From Oscillospiraceae bacterium (GTDB lineage Bacteria; Bacillota; Clostridia; Oscillospirales; Ruminococcaceae), in assembly GCA_016296165.1 (NCBI GenBank), contig JAEDJV010000120.1:1-7669 (forward strand): a stretch of 7,669 bases of DNA, given 5' to 3'. This document shows, in pieces, positions 1 through 5,623 of this stretch (position 1 is its first letter; every line of letters begins with the position of its first letter). A program made the translations under genes and the position numbers. The notes beneath the pieces are model-generated. The model was not told the origin of the DNA and did not search any database. It saw only the letters and a list, made by a program, of their open reading frames with translations.

Positions 1-2
1 GC

Positions 3-845
3 AGCACAGTAAAGAAGTATCACCTTGAATGTGAGAGCAGCAAATACAGTACCAGTATACTGGTTCGGATTTTTGAATACGATGCACAGATAGCACTGGA
101 CGAGAGTGAGATTGAGGGAGAGACGATAAAGGTAACTTTTCCGAATACTGCAGTACTGTATCTGAGAAACAGCAGGAAAACGCCGGACAGTATGAAGGTA
201 AGGATAATTGTGCCTGGAGATTCAGCGGAGTACATAGTGCCGATAATAAAGATGGCAGACTATACAGCGGATGATATATTCAGAAAGAAACTGTATATGC
301 TGATACCGTTCTATATTTTTAACTTTGAGAAACAGTTTGAAGCAATCAATCAGGATGAGGAAAAGCTGAAAGAGGTAGTGAAAGAATACCGGAGTATATT
401 AAAAAAACTCAGTGACCTGACAGAAAATGAAGAGATAACGTCATTTGACAAGAGGACAATAGCGGATTTGTCTGGGAATGTTATAGAGGAACTGGCAAAG
501 AACTATGAAAATGTACAGAAGGGAGTAGGTGAAGTTATGGGCGGACCGATGATAGAAACTGAAGCGAAGAAGATTTTGATGCGTGGCAGAGATGAAGGAA
601 GAGTTGAAGGAAAATCTGAGGGAAGATCTGAAGGAAAAGAACTGAAAGACATTGAGAATATCCTCAGAGTAATGAAAAAGCAGCGATTAACACTTGAAGG
701 AGTGATTGATGCACTTACAGATTTCGGAAGTCTGAATATTACAGAAGAAAAGAAAGAAGAATACATTGAAAAGCTCAGCAATCCTGAATCATTTGCACCG
801 GGCGGAGACCTCGCTGAAATCATGGAAAGACTGAACGCAGAATAA
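3..845 (+). CDS. Rpn/PD-(D/E)XK transposase-like protein, 5' truncated by window edge
   Basis: The frame is open from the window's first full codon, so the N-terminus is missing; 280 residues and the stop are visible. An internal ATG at 192 is not the likely start, because the preceding 63 codons read as ordinary protein (YHLECES, then LVRIFEYDAQIALDE). I recognise this as the Rpn (recombination-promoting nuclease, YhgA-like) group of PD-(D/E)XK nuclease-fold proteins, often annotated as putative transposases. HLECES near the start sits where the family's ExQ/ExK catalytic strand is expected; the first catalytic Asp would lie upstream of the window. A helical middle region (FYIFNFEKQF, then KEYRSILKKLSDL) follows. 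Around visible residues 195-213 is a run of G-[RK]-x-E tetrapeptides, then a charged C-terminus, as is usual for these proteins. No inverted repeats or target duplication are visible, so mobility is not shown. Family assignment is from recall; biological role is unknown. Confidence 0.72.
   Translation, partial: STVKKYHLECESSKYSTSILVRIFEYDAQIALDESEIEGETIKVTFPNTAVLYLRNSRKTPDSMKVRIIVPGDSAEYIVPIIKMADYTADDIFRKKLYMLIPFYIFNFEKQFEAINQDEEKLKEVVKEYRSILKKLSDLTENEEITSFDKRTIADLSGNVIEELAKNYENVQKGVGEVMGGPMIETEAKKILMRGRDEGRVEGKSEGRSEGKELKDIENILRVMKKQRLTLEGVIDALTDFGSLNITEEKKEEYIEKLSNPESFAPGGDLAEIMERLNAE
585..644 (+). repeat. 12-nt in-frame tandem repeat (G-[RK]-x-E)
   Basis: Five consecutive 12-nt units begin at 585, 597, 609, 621 and 633 and encode GRDE, GRVE, GKSE, GRSE and GKEL. 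The first four share the G-basic-x-Glu pattern; the last is degenerate. Such charged Gly/Glu repeats are common near the C-terminus of Rpn-like proteins and probably form a helix or linker. The DNA copies differ at several bases, so this is an old repeat and not a fresh expansion. Confidence 0.75.
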
Positions 846-874
846 AATCGATAACCGCCGAACCCTGAACGCGA

Positions 875-890
875 AGGATACATGTATCCT
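875..890. repeat. 16-bp perfect palindrome
   Basis: AGGATACATGTATCCT reads the same on both strands. It begins 29 nt after the stop codon of the Rpn-like gene. A perfect 16-bp palindrome without a loop is more like a protein binding site or a repeat-element core than a transcription terminator, and no U-run follows it. Confidence 0.6.
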
Positions 891-983
891 AACGAAAAAT
901 GTCAGGAATACTTTGCTGACTTGTGCATTTCGGATGATTGTGGTCTTCTCATTAATTTGATGACTTATCTCATTGTATAAGAG

Positions 984-1017
984 GAAAATGCAGGTCAGTA
1001 TTATCCTGATTTTGCAT
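984..1017 (-). terminator. Possible weak terminator for the deformylase gene
   Basis: Read on the minus strand, ATGCAAAATCAG and CTGACCTGCAT pair around a short loop (with two G-U pairs and one bulged base), and the stem runs directly into TTTTCC. It lies about 90 nt beyond the deformylase stop codon. The U-run is only four bases and the stem is imperfect, so this is a weak call. Confidence 0.3.
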
Positions 1018-1109
1018 ATAACCACCCTCTTTAATCATTATGGTTAAAGGTCGTAAACAGCTCGTTTCCGACCTTGATGAAAGAACATCAAGAGATTTGA
1101 TACCTGTAA

Positions 1110-1523
1110 TCAGATAAGTATCCCGTTAAAATGATCTATTTCATGCTGAATAATCTGTGCTTCAAAATCTTTAAAGGATCCTTTTCTGTTTCTGAACTTT
1201 TCATCAAGCCAGGAAACGGTTATTTTTTTATACCTTTTTGCAGGTCGTACTCCGTTAAGTGAAAGGCAGCCTTCTTCTGTTTCGTAGTATTCGACAGAGT
1301 GATCGGTTATTACAGGGTTAATCATAATTTTGTATTTACCTGCGATAAGAGCTACAAGTATAGTTTTGTTTACTCCTATCATATTCGCCGCCATGCCTAC
1401 GCAGCGATCACTGTTTGCTGTGACTGTATCGAGCAGATCCTGAGCAGTCTGCAGGTCGGATTCGTCTGCAGGGGTTGATTTAATTTTAAGGACAATAGGG
1501 TCTTTGTTTATTTCTTTTATCAT
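1110..1523 (-). CDS. def: Peptide deformylase, short clostridial type
   Basis: A 137-residue protein that would remove the formyl group from the N-terminal Met of nascent proteins, in the cytoplasm, using a bound metal ion. The metal-site motifs are present: EGCLS at 84-88 (Cys86 as ligand) and QHEIDH at 126-131 (His127 and His131 as ligands, Glu128 as catalytic acid/base). Motif 1 reads VGMAANM at 42-48, where classical enzymes have GxGxAAxQ, so the usual Gln is a Met. I recall the same GMAANMIG form in other clostridial proteins, so it is probably a subfamily trait. The length is shorter than the roughly 165-residue E. coli enzyme because it stops right after motif 3 (FNGILI). The ATG at 1523 is chosen because GGAAAGG lies about 10 nt before it; the frame stays open upstream to 1616 but that part overlaps the promoter. 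It is transcribed alone. Activity on formyl-Met is likely but not certain given the motif 1 change. Confidence 0.88.
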   Translation of the reverse strand: MIKEINKDPIVLKIKSTPADESDLQTAQDLLDTVTANSDRCVGMAANMIGVNKTILVALIAGKYKIMINPVITDHSVEYYETEEGCLSLNGVRPAKRYKKITVSWLDEKFRNRKGSFKDFEAQIIQHEIDHFNGILI

Positions 1524-1553
1524 GTGGATTTTTCCTTTCCAGTTGTTATGATT

Positions 1554-1582
1554 ATTATAGCACGTAAAACGTGGGAGAGCAA
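1554..1582 (-). promoter_or_regulatory. Promoter of the deformylase gene with internal palindrome
   Basis: On the minus strand a TTGCTC -35 box (1577-1582) is followed by a 17-bp spacer and a perfect TATAAT -10 box (1554-1559). The spacer contains CACGTAAAACGTG (1561-1573), a perfect 5-bp inverted repeat around AAA. The -35 box matches consensus only at TTG. The palindrome sits where a repressor would block RNA polymerase, so it may be an operator; that role is an inference. Confidence 0.65.
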
Positions 1583-1676
1583 GGGAAAAAATATAACCTT
1601 GATAAGCAGGAAGCACAAATGCAGTACTGAGAAAGTGAATACAGATTAATATAAAAGATATTTCTGGAAATAATTG

Positions 1677-1716
1677 AAAAATCAGCCTGACCTTTGTAGT
1701 AGTCGGGCTGATTTTT
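1677..1716 (-). terminator. Rho-independent terminator of the asnS-asnA operon
   Basis: Arms 1677-1691 and 1702-1716 pair over 15 bp with one G-T pair around a 10-nt loop. The stem is flanked by A-runs and T-runs on both sides, so it has a terminator shape on either strand. It lies 39 nt beyond the asnA stop codon. No + strand gene reads into it, so its job is to end the minus-strand asn transcript. Confidence 0.85.
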
Positions 1717-1755
1717 TGAATTTATAAATATTAAGATGAGACTTAATTTATTATA

Positions 1756-2769
1756 TTATAAAAGTATAATACCATGTTCGGCACACTGTTTTGTCATTTC
1801 TTCAGGCCAGATAGATGACTGAACTTCACCGATATGCGCTTTTTCGAGAAGGAACATGCAGAGTCTTGACTGACCGATGCCGCCGCCTATTGTGAGAGGG
1901 AGAGTGCCGTCTGCAATCATTTTGTGGTAGTCGAATTTCATTCTGTCTTCAGCACCGCATTCAGCAAGCTGTGATCTGAGTGAGTTTTCGTCAACTCTTA
2001 TACCCATTGATGAGATCTCAAGGGCGTTGTCGAGAACTTCATTCCATACGAAAATATCACCGTTGAGTGACCAGTCATCATAGTCAGGAGCTCTGCCGTC
2101 ATGCTTTTCGCCGCTTGCGAGTTTTCCGCCGATCTGCATTATAAATACAGTTTTGTGTTCCTTTGTTATAAGACGTTCACGTTCCTTCGGAGTCTTGTCA
2201 GGATACATATTTTCAAGTTCCTGAGATGTTATAAAGAAAGGTTCGCTGCACACTTCACTTCTAAGCTGAGGATAACGAAGGCTGACCTTTCTCTTTGTGT
2301 AAGCTACTGCCTTAACGATAGCTGTAACAGTTTCCTTAAGGTAATCAACTGTACGCTGTTCACGTGTGATAACCTTTTCCCAGTCCCACTGGTCAACAAA
2401 TATTGAATGAGTATTGTCTGTATCATCATCACGTCTTATAGCATTCATATCTGTATAAATACCTTCGCCCGGTTTGTAACCGTAACGATACAGGGCCATT
2501 CTCTTCCACTTTGCGAGTGACTGAACAACTTCGACTTCACTGTTGTCTATTTCCTTGATGTCAAATCCGACTTTTCTTTCAACACCGTTGAGGTCATCGT
2601 TTATACCGCTGCTCTTTGTAACGATGAGTGGTGCAGAAACACGGTCAAGTGTAGCGGCAAATGAGAGTGCCTGCTGAAATACATCTTTGATGTACTTTAT
2701 AGCATGCTGGGTTTCTCTGAGTGAAAGGGCTGGTTTATACCCTTCCGGAAGATACAGTGATTTAGACAT
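1756..2769 (-). CDS. asnA: Aspartate-ammonia ligase (asparagine synthetase A)
   Basis: A 337-residue cytoplasmic enzyme that makes asparagine from aspartate, ammonia and ATP through an aspartyl-AMP intermediate. Length matches the family (330 in E. coli). Its fold is that of a class II aminoacyl-tRNA synthetase core without a tRNA-binding domain. Highly conserved blocks are all present: SAPLIV near 45-50, VQSLAKWKR near 82-90, GEGIYTDM near 101-108, VDQWDWE at 125-131, SQELE near 182-186, IGGKL near 213-217, HDGRAPDYDDW at 223-233, ISSMGIRVD near 252-260 and GGGIGQSR at 295-302. The start is the ATG at 2769, with AAAGGA 9 nt before it; a TTG three codons upstream lies too close to that site. 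It follows asnS with an 18-nt gap that contains its ribosome binding site, so the two genes share a transcript and the T-box leader. No key residue looks changed. Confidence 0.97.
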   Translation of the reverse strand: MSKSLYLPEGYKPALSLRETQHAIKYIKDVFQQALSFAATLDRVSAPLIVTKSSGINDDLNGVERKVGFDIKEIDNSEVEVVQSLAKWKRMALYRYGYKPGEGIYTDMNAIRRDDDTDNTHSIFVDQWDWEKVITREQRTVDYLKETVTAIVKAVAYTKRKVSLRYPQLRSEVCSEPFFITSQELENMYPDKTPKERERLITKEHKTVFIMQIGGKLASGEKHDGRAPDYDDWSLNGDIFVWNEVLDNALEISSMGIRVDENSLRSQLAECGAEDRMKFDYHKMIADGTLPLTIGGGIGQSRLCMFLLEKAHIGEVQSSIWPEEMTKQCAEHGIILL

Positions 2770-2787
2770 AGCAATCAATCCTTTCGT

Positions 2788-4158
2788 TTATCTGATGTTT
2801 CCTACAGCTCTAGGGTAAAGTGTAACGTCTCTGATATTTGAAACACCTGTTACATACATGATAAGACGTTCAAAACCAAGACCAAAACCACCGTGAGGAA
2901 CAGAACCGAATTTTCTGAGGTCAAGGTAGTCACTATAGAGATCAAGGTTCATACCTCTGTCGTTCATTGCAGCAATGAGTTTCTCATAATCAGCTTCTCT
3001 TTCACTTCCGCCGATTATTTCACCGACCCCAGGAACAAGAAGGTCAACGGCAGCAACAGTCTTGCCGTCAGGATTCTGCTTCATGTAGAATGATTTGATT
3101 TCCTTAGGATAGTCGGTTACAAATACAGCTTTCTTAAATACCTTTTCTGCAATATATCTCTCATGTTCAGTCTGAAGATCACAGCCCCATGATACAGGGT
3201 AAACGAAGTCCTCACCCGATTCCTGAAGAAGCTTGATTGCCTCTGTATATGAAACAACGCCGAAGTCATGTGAGATGAGTTCTTCAAGACGTCCGATAAT
3301 ACCCTTTTCAAAATGATCGTCAAAGAACTGCATTTCATCTTTACATGTATCAAGGAGTTCACGAATAACTGTCTTGAGCATATCTTCAGCCATTTCGATA
3401 ATGTCAGGAAGTTCTGCAAATGCTACTTCCGGTTCAACATGCCAGAATTCAGCAAGATGTTTTGGAGTGTTACTGTTTTCAGCACGGAAACTTGGTCCGA
3501 AAGTATAGATCTTACCGAGAGCCATAGCAGCGACTTCACCTTCGAGCTGACCTGAAACGCTCAGACCCGCCTTCTTTCCGAAGAAGTCATTTGAGTAGTA
3601 TTCGTCAGCGTTTTTGAATTCTGTTGAATAACCATGAGTTGTAACCTGGAACATTTCGCCTGCACCTTCACAGTCGCTGCCTGTGATAAGAGGTGTGTTA
3701 ATGTAAACGTAGTTTCTGTTCTGGAAGTATTTGTGGATTGATTCAGCAAGAACTGAACGTACGCGGAATACAGCATTGAATGTATTTGTACGACCTCTGA
3801 GGTGAGGCATTGTTCTGAGGAATTCAAGAGTGTGTCTCTTCTTCTGGAGAGGATATTCAAGCGGACATTCTCCGATAACTTCGATTGATTCTGCATTGAT
3901 TTCAACAGCAGCCTGACGTGCTTCAACTACAGTACCCTCAACTTTGATTGATGTACCGAGTCTGAGAGCATTTTCATATTCGATATCAGCAGCCTTGTCG
4001 ATAACTATCTGAAGGTGTTTGAGTGATGTACCATCGTTGAGTTCGATAAATGCTACGTTCTTAGAATTTCTTGCAGTACGTACCCATCCGCATACAGTTA
4101 CTTTCTGACCGATAAATGATGCATTGGTTAATACTTCTTTGATGTCAGTATGTTTCAT
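2788..4158 (-). CDS. asnS: Asparaginyl-tRNA synthetase
   Basis: A 456-residue cytoplasmic class IIb synthetase that charges tRNA-Asn with asparagine. An N-terminal OB-fold anticodon-binding domain spans roughly 18-100 (VTVCGWVRTARNSK, then FIELNDGT). The catalytic core follows: motif 1 around 150-170 (YINTPLITGSDCEGAGEMF), motif 2 at 220-244 (FRAENSNTPKHLAEFWHVEPE) and motif 3 at 423-438 (GGFGLGFERLIMYVTG). The SNTPKHLAEFW sequence in motif 2 is typical of AsnRS and separates it from AspRS. The ATG at 4158 is chosen because AAAGGA stands about 10 nt before it and the T-box terminator ends just upstream; an open frame continuing to 4341 runs through the leader and is not translated. Length is normal for bacterial AsnRS. 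It is the first gene of the asn operon, so its level should rise when tRNA-Asn is uncharged. A direct AsnRS also implies that charging need not rely on amidation of Asp-tRNA-Asn. Confidence 0.97.
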   Translation of the reverse strand: MKHTDIKEVLTNASFIGQKVTVCGWVRTARNSKNVAFIELNDGTSLKHLQIVIDKAADIEYENALRLGTSIKVEGTVVEARQAAVEINAESIEVIGECPLEYPLQKKRHTLEFLRTMPHLRGRTNTFNAVFRVRSVLAESIHKYFQNRNYVYINTPLITGSDCEGAGEMFQVTTHGYSTEFKNADEYYSNDFFGKKAGLSVSGQLEGEVAAMALGKIYTFGPSFRAENSNTPKHLAEFWHVEPEVAFAELPDIIEMAEDMLKTVIRELLDTCKDEMQFFDDHFEKGIIGRLEELISHDFGVVSYTEAIKLLQESGEDFVYPVSWGCDLQTEHERYIAEKVFKKAVFVTDYPKEIKSFYMKQNPDGKTVAAVDLLVPGVGEIIGGSEREADYEKLIAAMNDRGMNLDLYSDYLDLRKFGSVPHGGFGLGFERLIMYVTGVSNIRDVTLYPRAVGNIR

Positions 4159-4176
4159 TTTCAAAATTCCTTTCAC

Positions 4177-4435
4177 AAAAAAATAACTCCCGTCCTGAAT
4201 AAACAGGACGAGAGAATATATACCCGTGGTGCCACCTGAATTACTGCAGCAACTGCAGTCACTCTGCCTGTGTAACGTACAGGATACGTCGCCCCTACTA
4301 ACCGTCCGGCTTTCAGTTTGCTGCTCCCGGGTGTTATTCACACAGACTCTGGTATGCGGTTTTCACTATCCCGCACTCACTGTGACTGATCTTCAGTGTT
4401 ACTTCTCCCGATCAGGGCATTTGAGTTATTTACAT
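4177..4435 (-). ncRNA. T-box leader specific for tRNA-Asn
   Basis: This leader reads through into asnS-asnA when uncharged tRNA-Asn binds. The T-box sequence AGGTGGCACCACGGG lies at 4223-4237. Its acceptor-pairing bulge is UGGC (4231-4234), whose C matches the G discriminator base of tRNA-Asn. In Stem I, an AGUA loop-E element (4400-4403) faces GAAU followed by AAC (4333-4335), an Asn codon with the usual purine after it, which I take as the specifier. Stem III is ACTGCAG/CTGCAGT (4243-4259). The terminator pairs CTCTCGTCCTG with CAGGACGGGAG (4187-4214) and runs into a U-rich tract (4177-4186). ACGGG of the T-box can instead pair with CUCGU of the terminator's 5' arm, which gives the antiterminator. 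The class and the gene downstream agree, so the call is firm; the exact Stem II pairing was not worked out. Confidence 0.95.
4187..4214 (-). terminator. Regulated terminator inside the T-box leader
   Basis: An 11-bp stem with one G-U pair and a 6-nt loop is followed on the minus strand by TTATTTTTTT. It ends about 19 nt before the asnS start. It competes with the T-box antiterminator for the 5' arm CUCGU. Confidence 0.92.
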
Positions 4436-4440
4436 GAATA

Positions 4441-4469
4441 ATTATAGCATTATGGAGAGGGGATGTCAA
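4441..4469 (-). promoter_or_regulatory. Consensus sigma-A promoter of the asn operon
   Basis: On the minus strand a perfect TTGACA (4464-4469), a 17-bp spacer and a perfect TATAAT (4441-4446) lie directly before the T-box leader. The transcript should begin near 4434. A perfect promoter fits a gene controlled after initiation, since the T-box does the regulating. Confidence 0.93.
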
Positions 4470-4682
4470 GAGATTTATTTTTGAGTATGTTGAGTATGGG
4501 AAAAGAGAAGTAGGGTTATAAAAAAGCAATTTTAGTTTGAATCTTTACTTAAAGGTTAAGTCCGGATATAGAAAGAGAGTTTTAAATTCGTTAAAATCAG
4601 GCAACTCTTTAACCTATCAACCTTCGATATCATAATTCCAACGTCAATACAGAAATCTATGTTTAGTCTCTGTAAGGGAATC

Positions 4683-4710
4683 TTGCACCTACTGTATAAA
4701 TTGGTATTAT
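4683..4710 (+). promoter_or_regulatory. Possible distal promoter of the two-component genes
   Basis: TTGCAC (4683-4688), a 16-bp spacer and TATTAT (4705-4710) resemble a sigma-A promoter. A GTATAA/TTATAC inverted repeat (4694-4699 and 4707-4712, 7-nt loop) overlaps the -10 box. The match is partial and the region is AT-rich, so chance resemblance is possible. Confidence 0.35.
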
Positions 4711-4742
4711 ACGGAATTGCCGCAAATCCCCTCACATATTTT

Positions 4743-4770
4743 CTTAATCTAATCTTAAGGTTGCCCTTAA
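4743..4770 (+). repeat. CTTAA direct-repeat array
   Basis: CTTAA occurs at 4743, 4754 and 4766, with start-to-start distances of 11 and 12 bp. OmpR-family regulators bind head-to-tail to direct repeats of about one helical turn; the GTTAA-N6-GTTAA site of SaeR in Staphylococcus is a close parallel in form. The array lies upstream of an OmpR-family gene, so it could be a self-regulation site. It is about 84 bp before the proximal -35 box. Confidence 0.4.
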
Positions 4771-4853
4771 ATTAAATTTAACCCCCAAATATAAAATAAT
4801 AATCAGAAGGAGGAAAATCGAAAATAGGTGGTGATATTCAAAATGATTATATA

Positions 4854-4883
4854 TTGACACGATTTGCAAATATATTGTAAAAT
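4854..4883 (+). promoter_or_regulatory. Proximal promoter of the response regulator
   Basis: A perfect TTGACA (4854-4859), an 18-bp spacer and TAAAAT (4878-4883, one base from consensus) would start transcription near 4890, about 34 nt before the ATG. Confidence 0.75.
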
Positions 4884-4923
4884 AAAAATACACATAAATC
4901 TTTACCTGAAAAGGAGACCGATA

Positions 4924-5619
4924 ATGGAATACAAAATACTTGCAGCCGACGATGAAACTGAACTTCTTGATGCTCTTGAACTTTATACCGAGAGAGAAAA
5001 TATAAAACTTATAAAAACAGATAACGGAATAACTGCGCTGGAACTGTTCCGGAGTGAAAAACCTCACCTTGTCCTCCTTGATATTATGATGCCCGGACTT
5101 GATGGTTTTTCTGTGCTGAAAAAGATACGTGCAGAAAGTAGTGTGCCGGCAATAATGATTACGGCAAGGGGCGAGGATTATGACAAGATACTTGGACTTG
5201 AAATTGGTGCGGATGACTATATCACAAAGCCGTATAATCCGATGGTGGTTGTCGCAAGGATAAAAGCACACCTGCGAAGAAGTTATGGTTTTATGGACGG
5301 CAGTAAATCCGAAAACAGCGAACTCAGATGTTTTGATATTATTCTGAATATTGACGAAGGAACAGTTAAAAAGAATAATGCTGCCATACAGCTAACAAAA
5401 ACAGAATTTATGATTCTTAGCCTTCTGATGAAAAATCAGGGGAGAATATTCACCAAACAGCAGATTTTTGATTATGCCCGTGACAGCGAATATATTGCCG
5501 ATGACAATACGATAATGGTACATATCAGTAATTTACGTTCAAAAATAGAAGACAATCCGAAAAAGCCAACGATAATAAAGACGATAAAAGGTCTTGGCTA
5601 CAAGATAGAAAAAGGGTGA
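4924..5619 (+). CDS. OmpR/PhoB-family response regulator
   Basis: A 231-residue cytoplasmic DNA-binding regulator of a two-component system. The receiver domain covers about 1-118: acidic pair Asp9-Asp10, phosphoacceptor Asp53 in LLDIMMPGLDG, Thr80 in IMITAR and Lys102 in TKPYNP, so all phosphorylation residues are in place. A linker of about 12 residues leads to a winged-helix domain at about 131-231, with the family's LTKTEFMILSLLMKNQGRIFT opening, a recognition helix in NTIMVHISNLRSKIED and the closing GLGYKIE wing. Length is typical. ATG at 4924 has AAGGAG 7 nt upstream; an upstream TTG frame overlaps the promoter and is rejected. The cognate kinase starts 4 nt after its stop. Its target genes cannot be read from sequence; I cannot assign it to a named system. 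Confidence 0.95.
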   Translation: MEYKILAADDETELLDALELYTERENIKLIKTDNGITALELFRSEKPHLVLLDIMMPGLDGFSVLKKIRAESSVPAIMITARGEDYDKILGLEIGADDYITKPYNPMVVVARIKAHLRRSYGFMDGSKSENSELRCFDIILNIDEGTVKKNNAAIQLTKTEFMILSLLMKNQGRIFTKQQIFDYARDSEYIADDNTIMVHISNLRSKIEDNPKKPTIIKTIKGLGYKIEKG

Positions 5620-5623
5620 TTTT

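Larger units (their letters stand above)
846..1109. other. Hairpin-rich gap between convergent genes
   Basis: No credible protein is encoded here. The stretch holds a 16-bp perfect palindrome (875-890), a stem GTCAG/CTGAC (901-905/916-920), an imperfect hairpin (988-1017), CTTTAATC/GGTTAAAG (1029-1036/1042-1049, one G-T pair), AAGGTCG/CGACCTT (1047-1053/1069-1075) and CTTGATG/CATCAAG (1073-1079/1086-1092). The last three overlap at their ends, so they could form alternative folds. None is followed by a good U-run on the + strand. It may be a decayed repeat element, a structured RNA, or simply the 3' ends of two converging transcripts. Confidence 0.45.
4470..4923. other. Regulatory gap between divergent transcripts, no gene
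   Basis: This 454-nt AT-rich stretch separates the asn promoter from the response regulator. I see no protein with a credible start. It holds an inverted repeat CTTAA-AGG-TTAAG (4548-4560), a possible distal + strand promoter (4683-4710), a GTATAA/TTATAC inverted repeat (4694-4712), three CTTAA copies (4743-4770), an orphan AAGGAGG (4807-4813) and the likely regulator promoter (4854-4883). AGGTTAA (4554-4560) and TTAACCT further right also face each other. The size is generous for a gap that needs only two promoters, so a short RNA or an operator region could be present. Confidence 0.5.

Noticed and set aside
503..1025. Minus-strand open frames over the Rpn-like gene and the gap
   Set aside because: The Ser/Pro/Phe-rich translation mirrors the opposite-strand Glu/Lys/Gly repeat, and there is no ribosome site or known domain.
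989..1048. Small ORF of 19 codons with AGAGG just upstream
   Set aside because: The ribosome site is only about 3 nt from the ATG and the peptide overlaps two hairpins; no support for translation.
1524..1616. N-terminal extension of the deformylase
   Set aside because: It covers the promoter at 1554-1582, and the family's protein begins at MIKEI.
2101..2406. Plus-strand open frame inside asnA
   Set aside because: It is antisense to a strongly conserved gene and has no domain features.
4159..4341. N-terminal extension of AsnS through the leader
   Set aside because: The frame runs through the T-box and terminator; AAAGGA and the conserved AsnRS start support the ATG at 4158.
4807..4813. Orphan AAGGAGG as the start of a small gene
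   Set aside because: The nearest start codon is about 14 nt away and the frame stops within ten codons.
4744..5271. Minus-strand open frame of 175 codons opposite the response regulator start
   Set aside because: It overlaps a certain gene and its promoter, and its Phe/Tyr/His-rich translation has no domain character.
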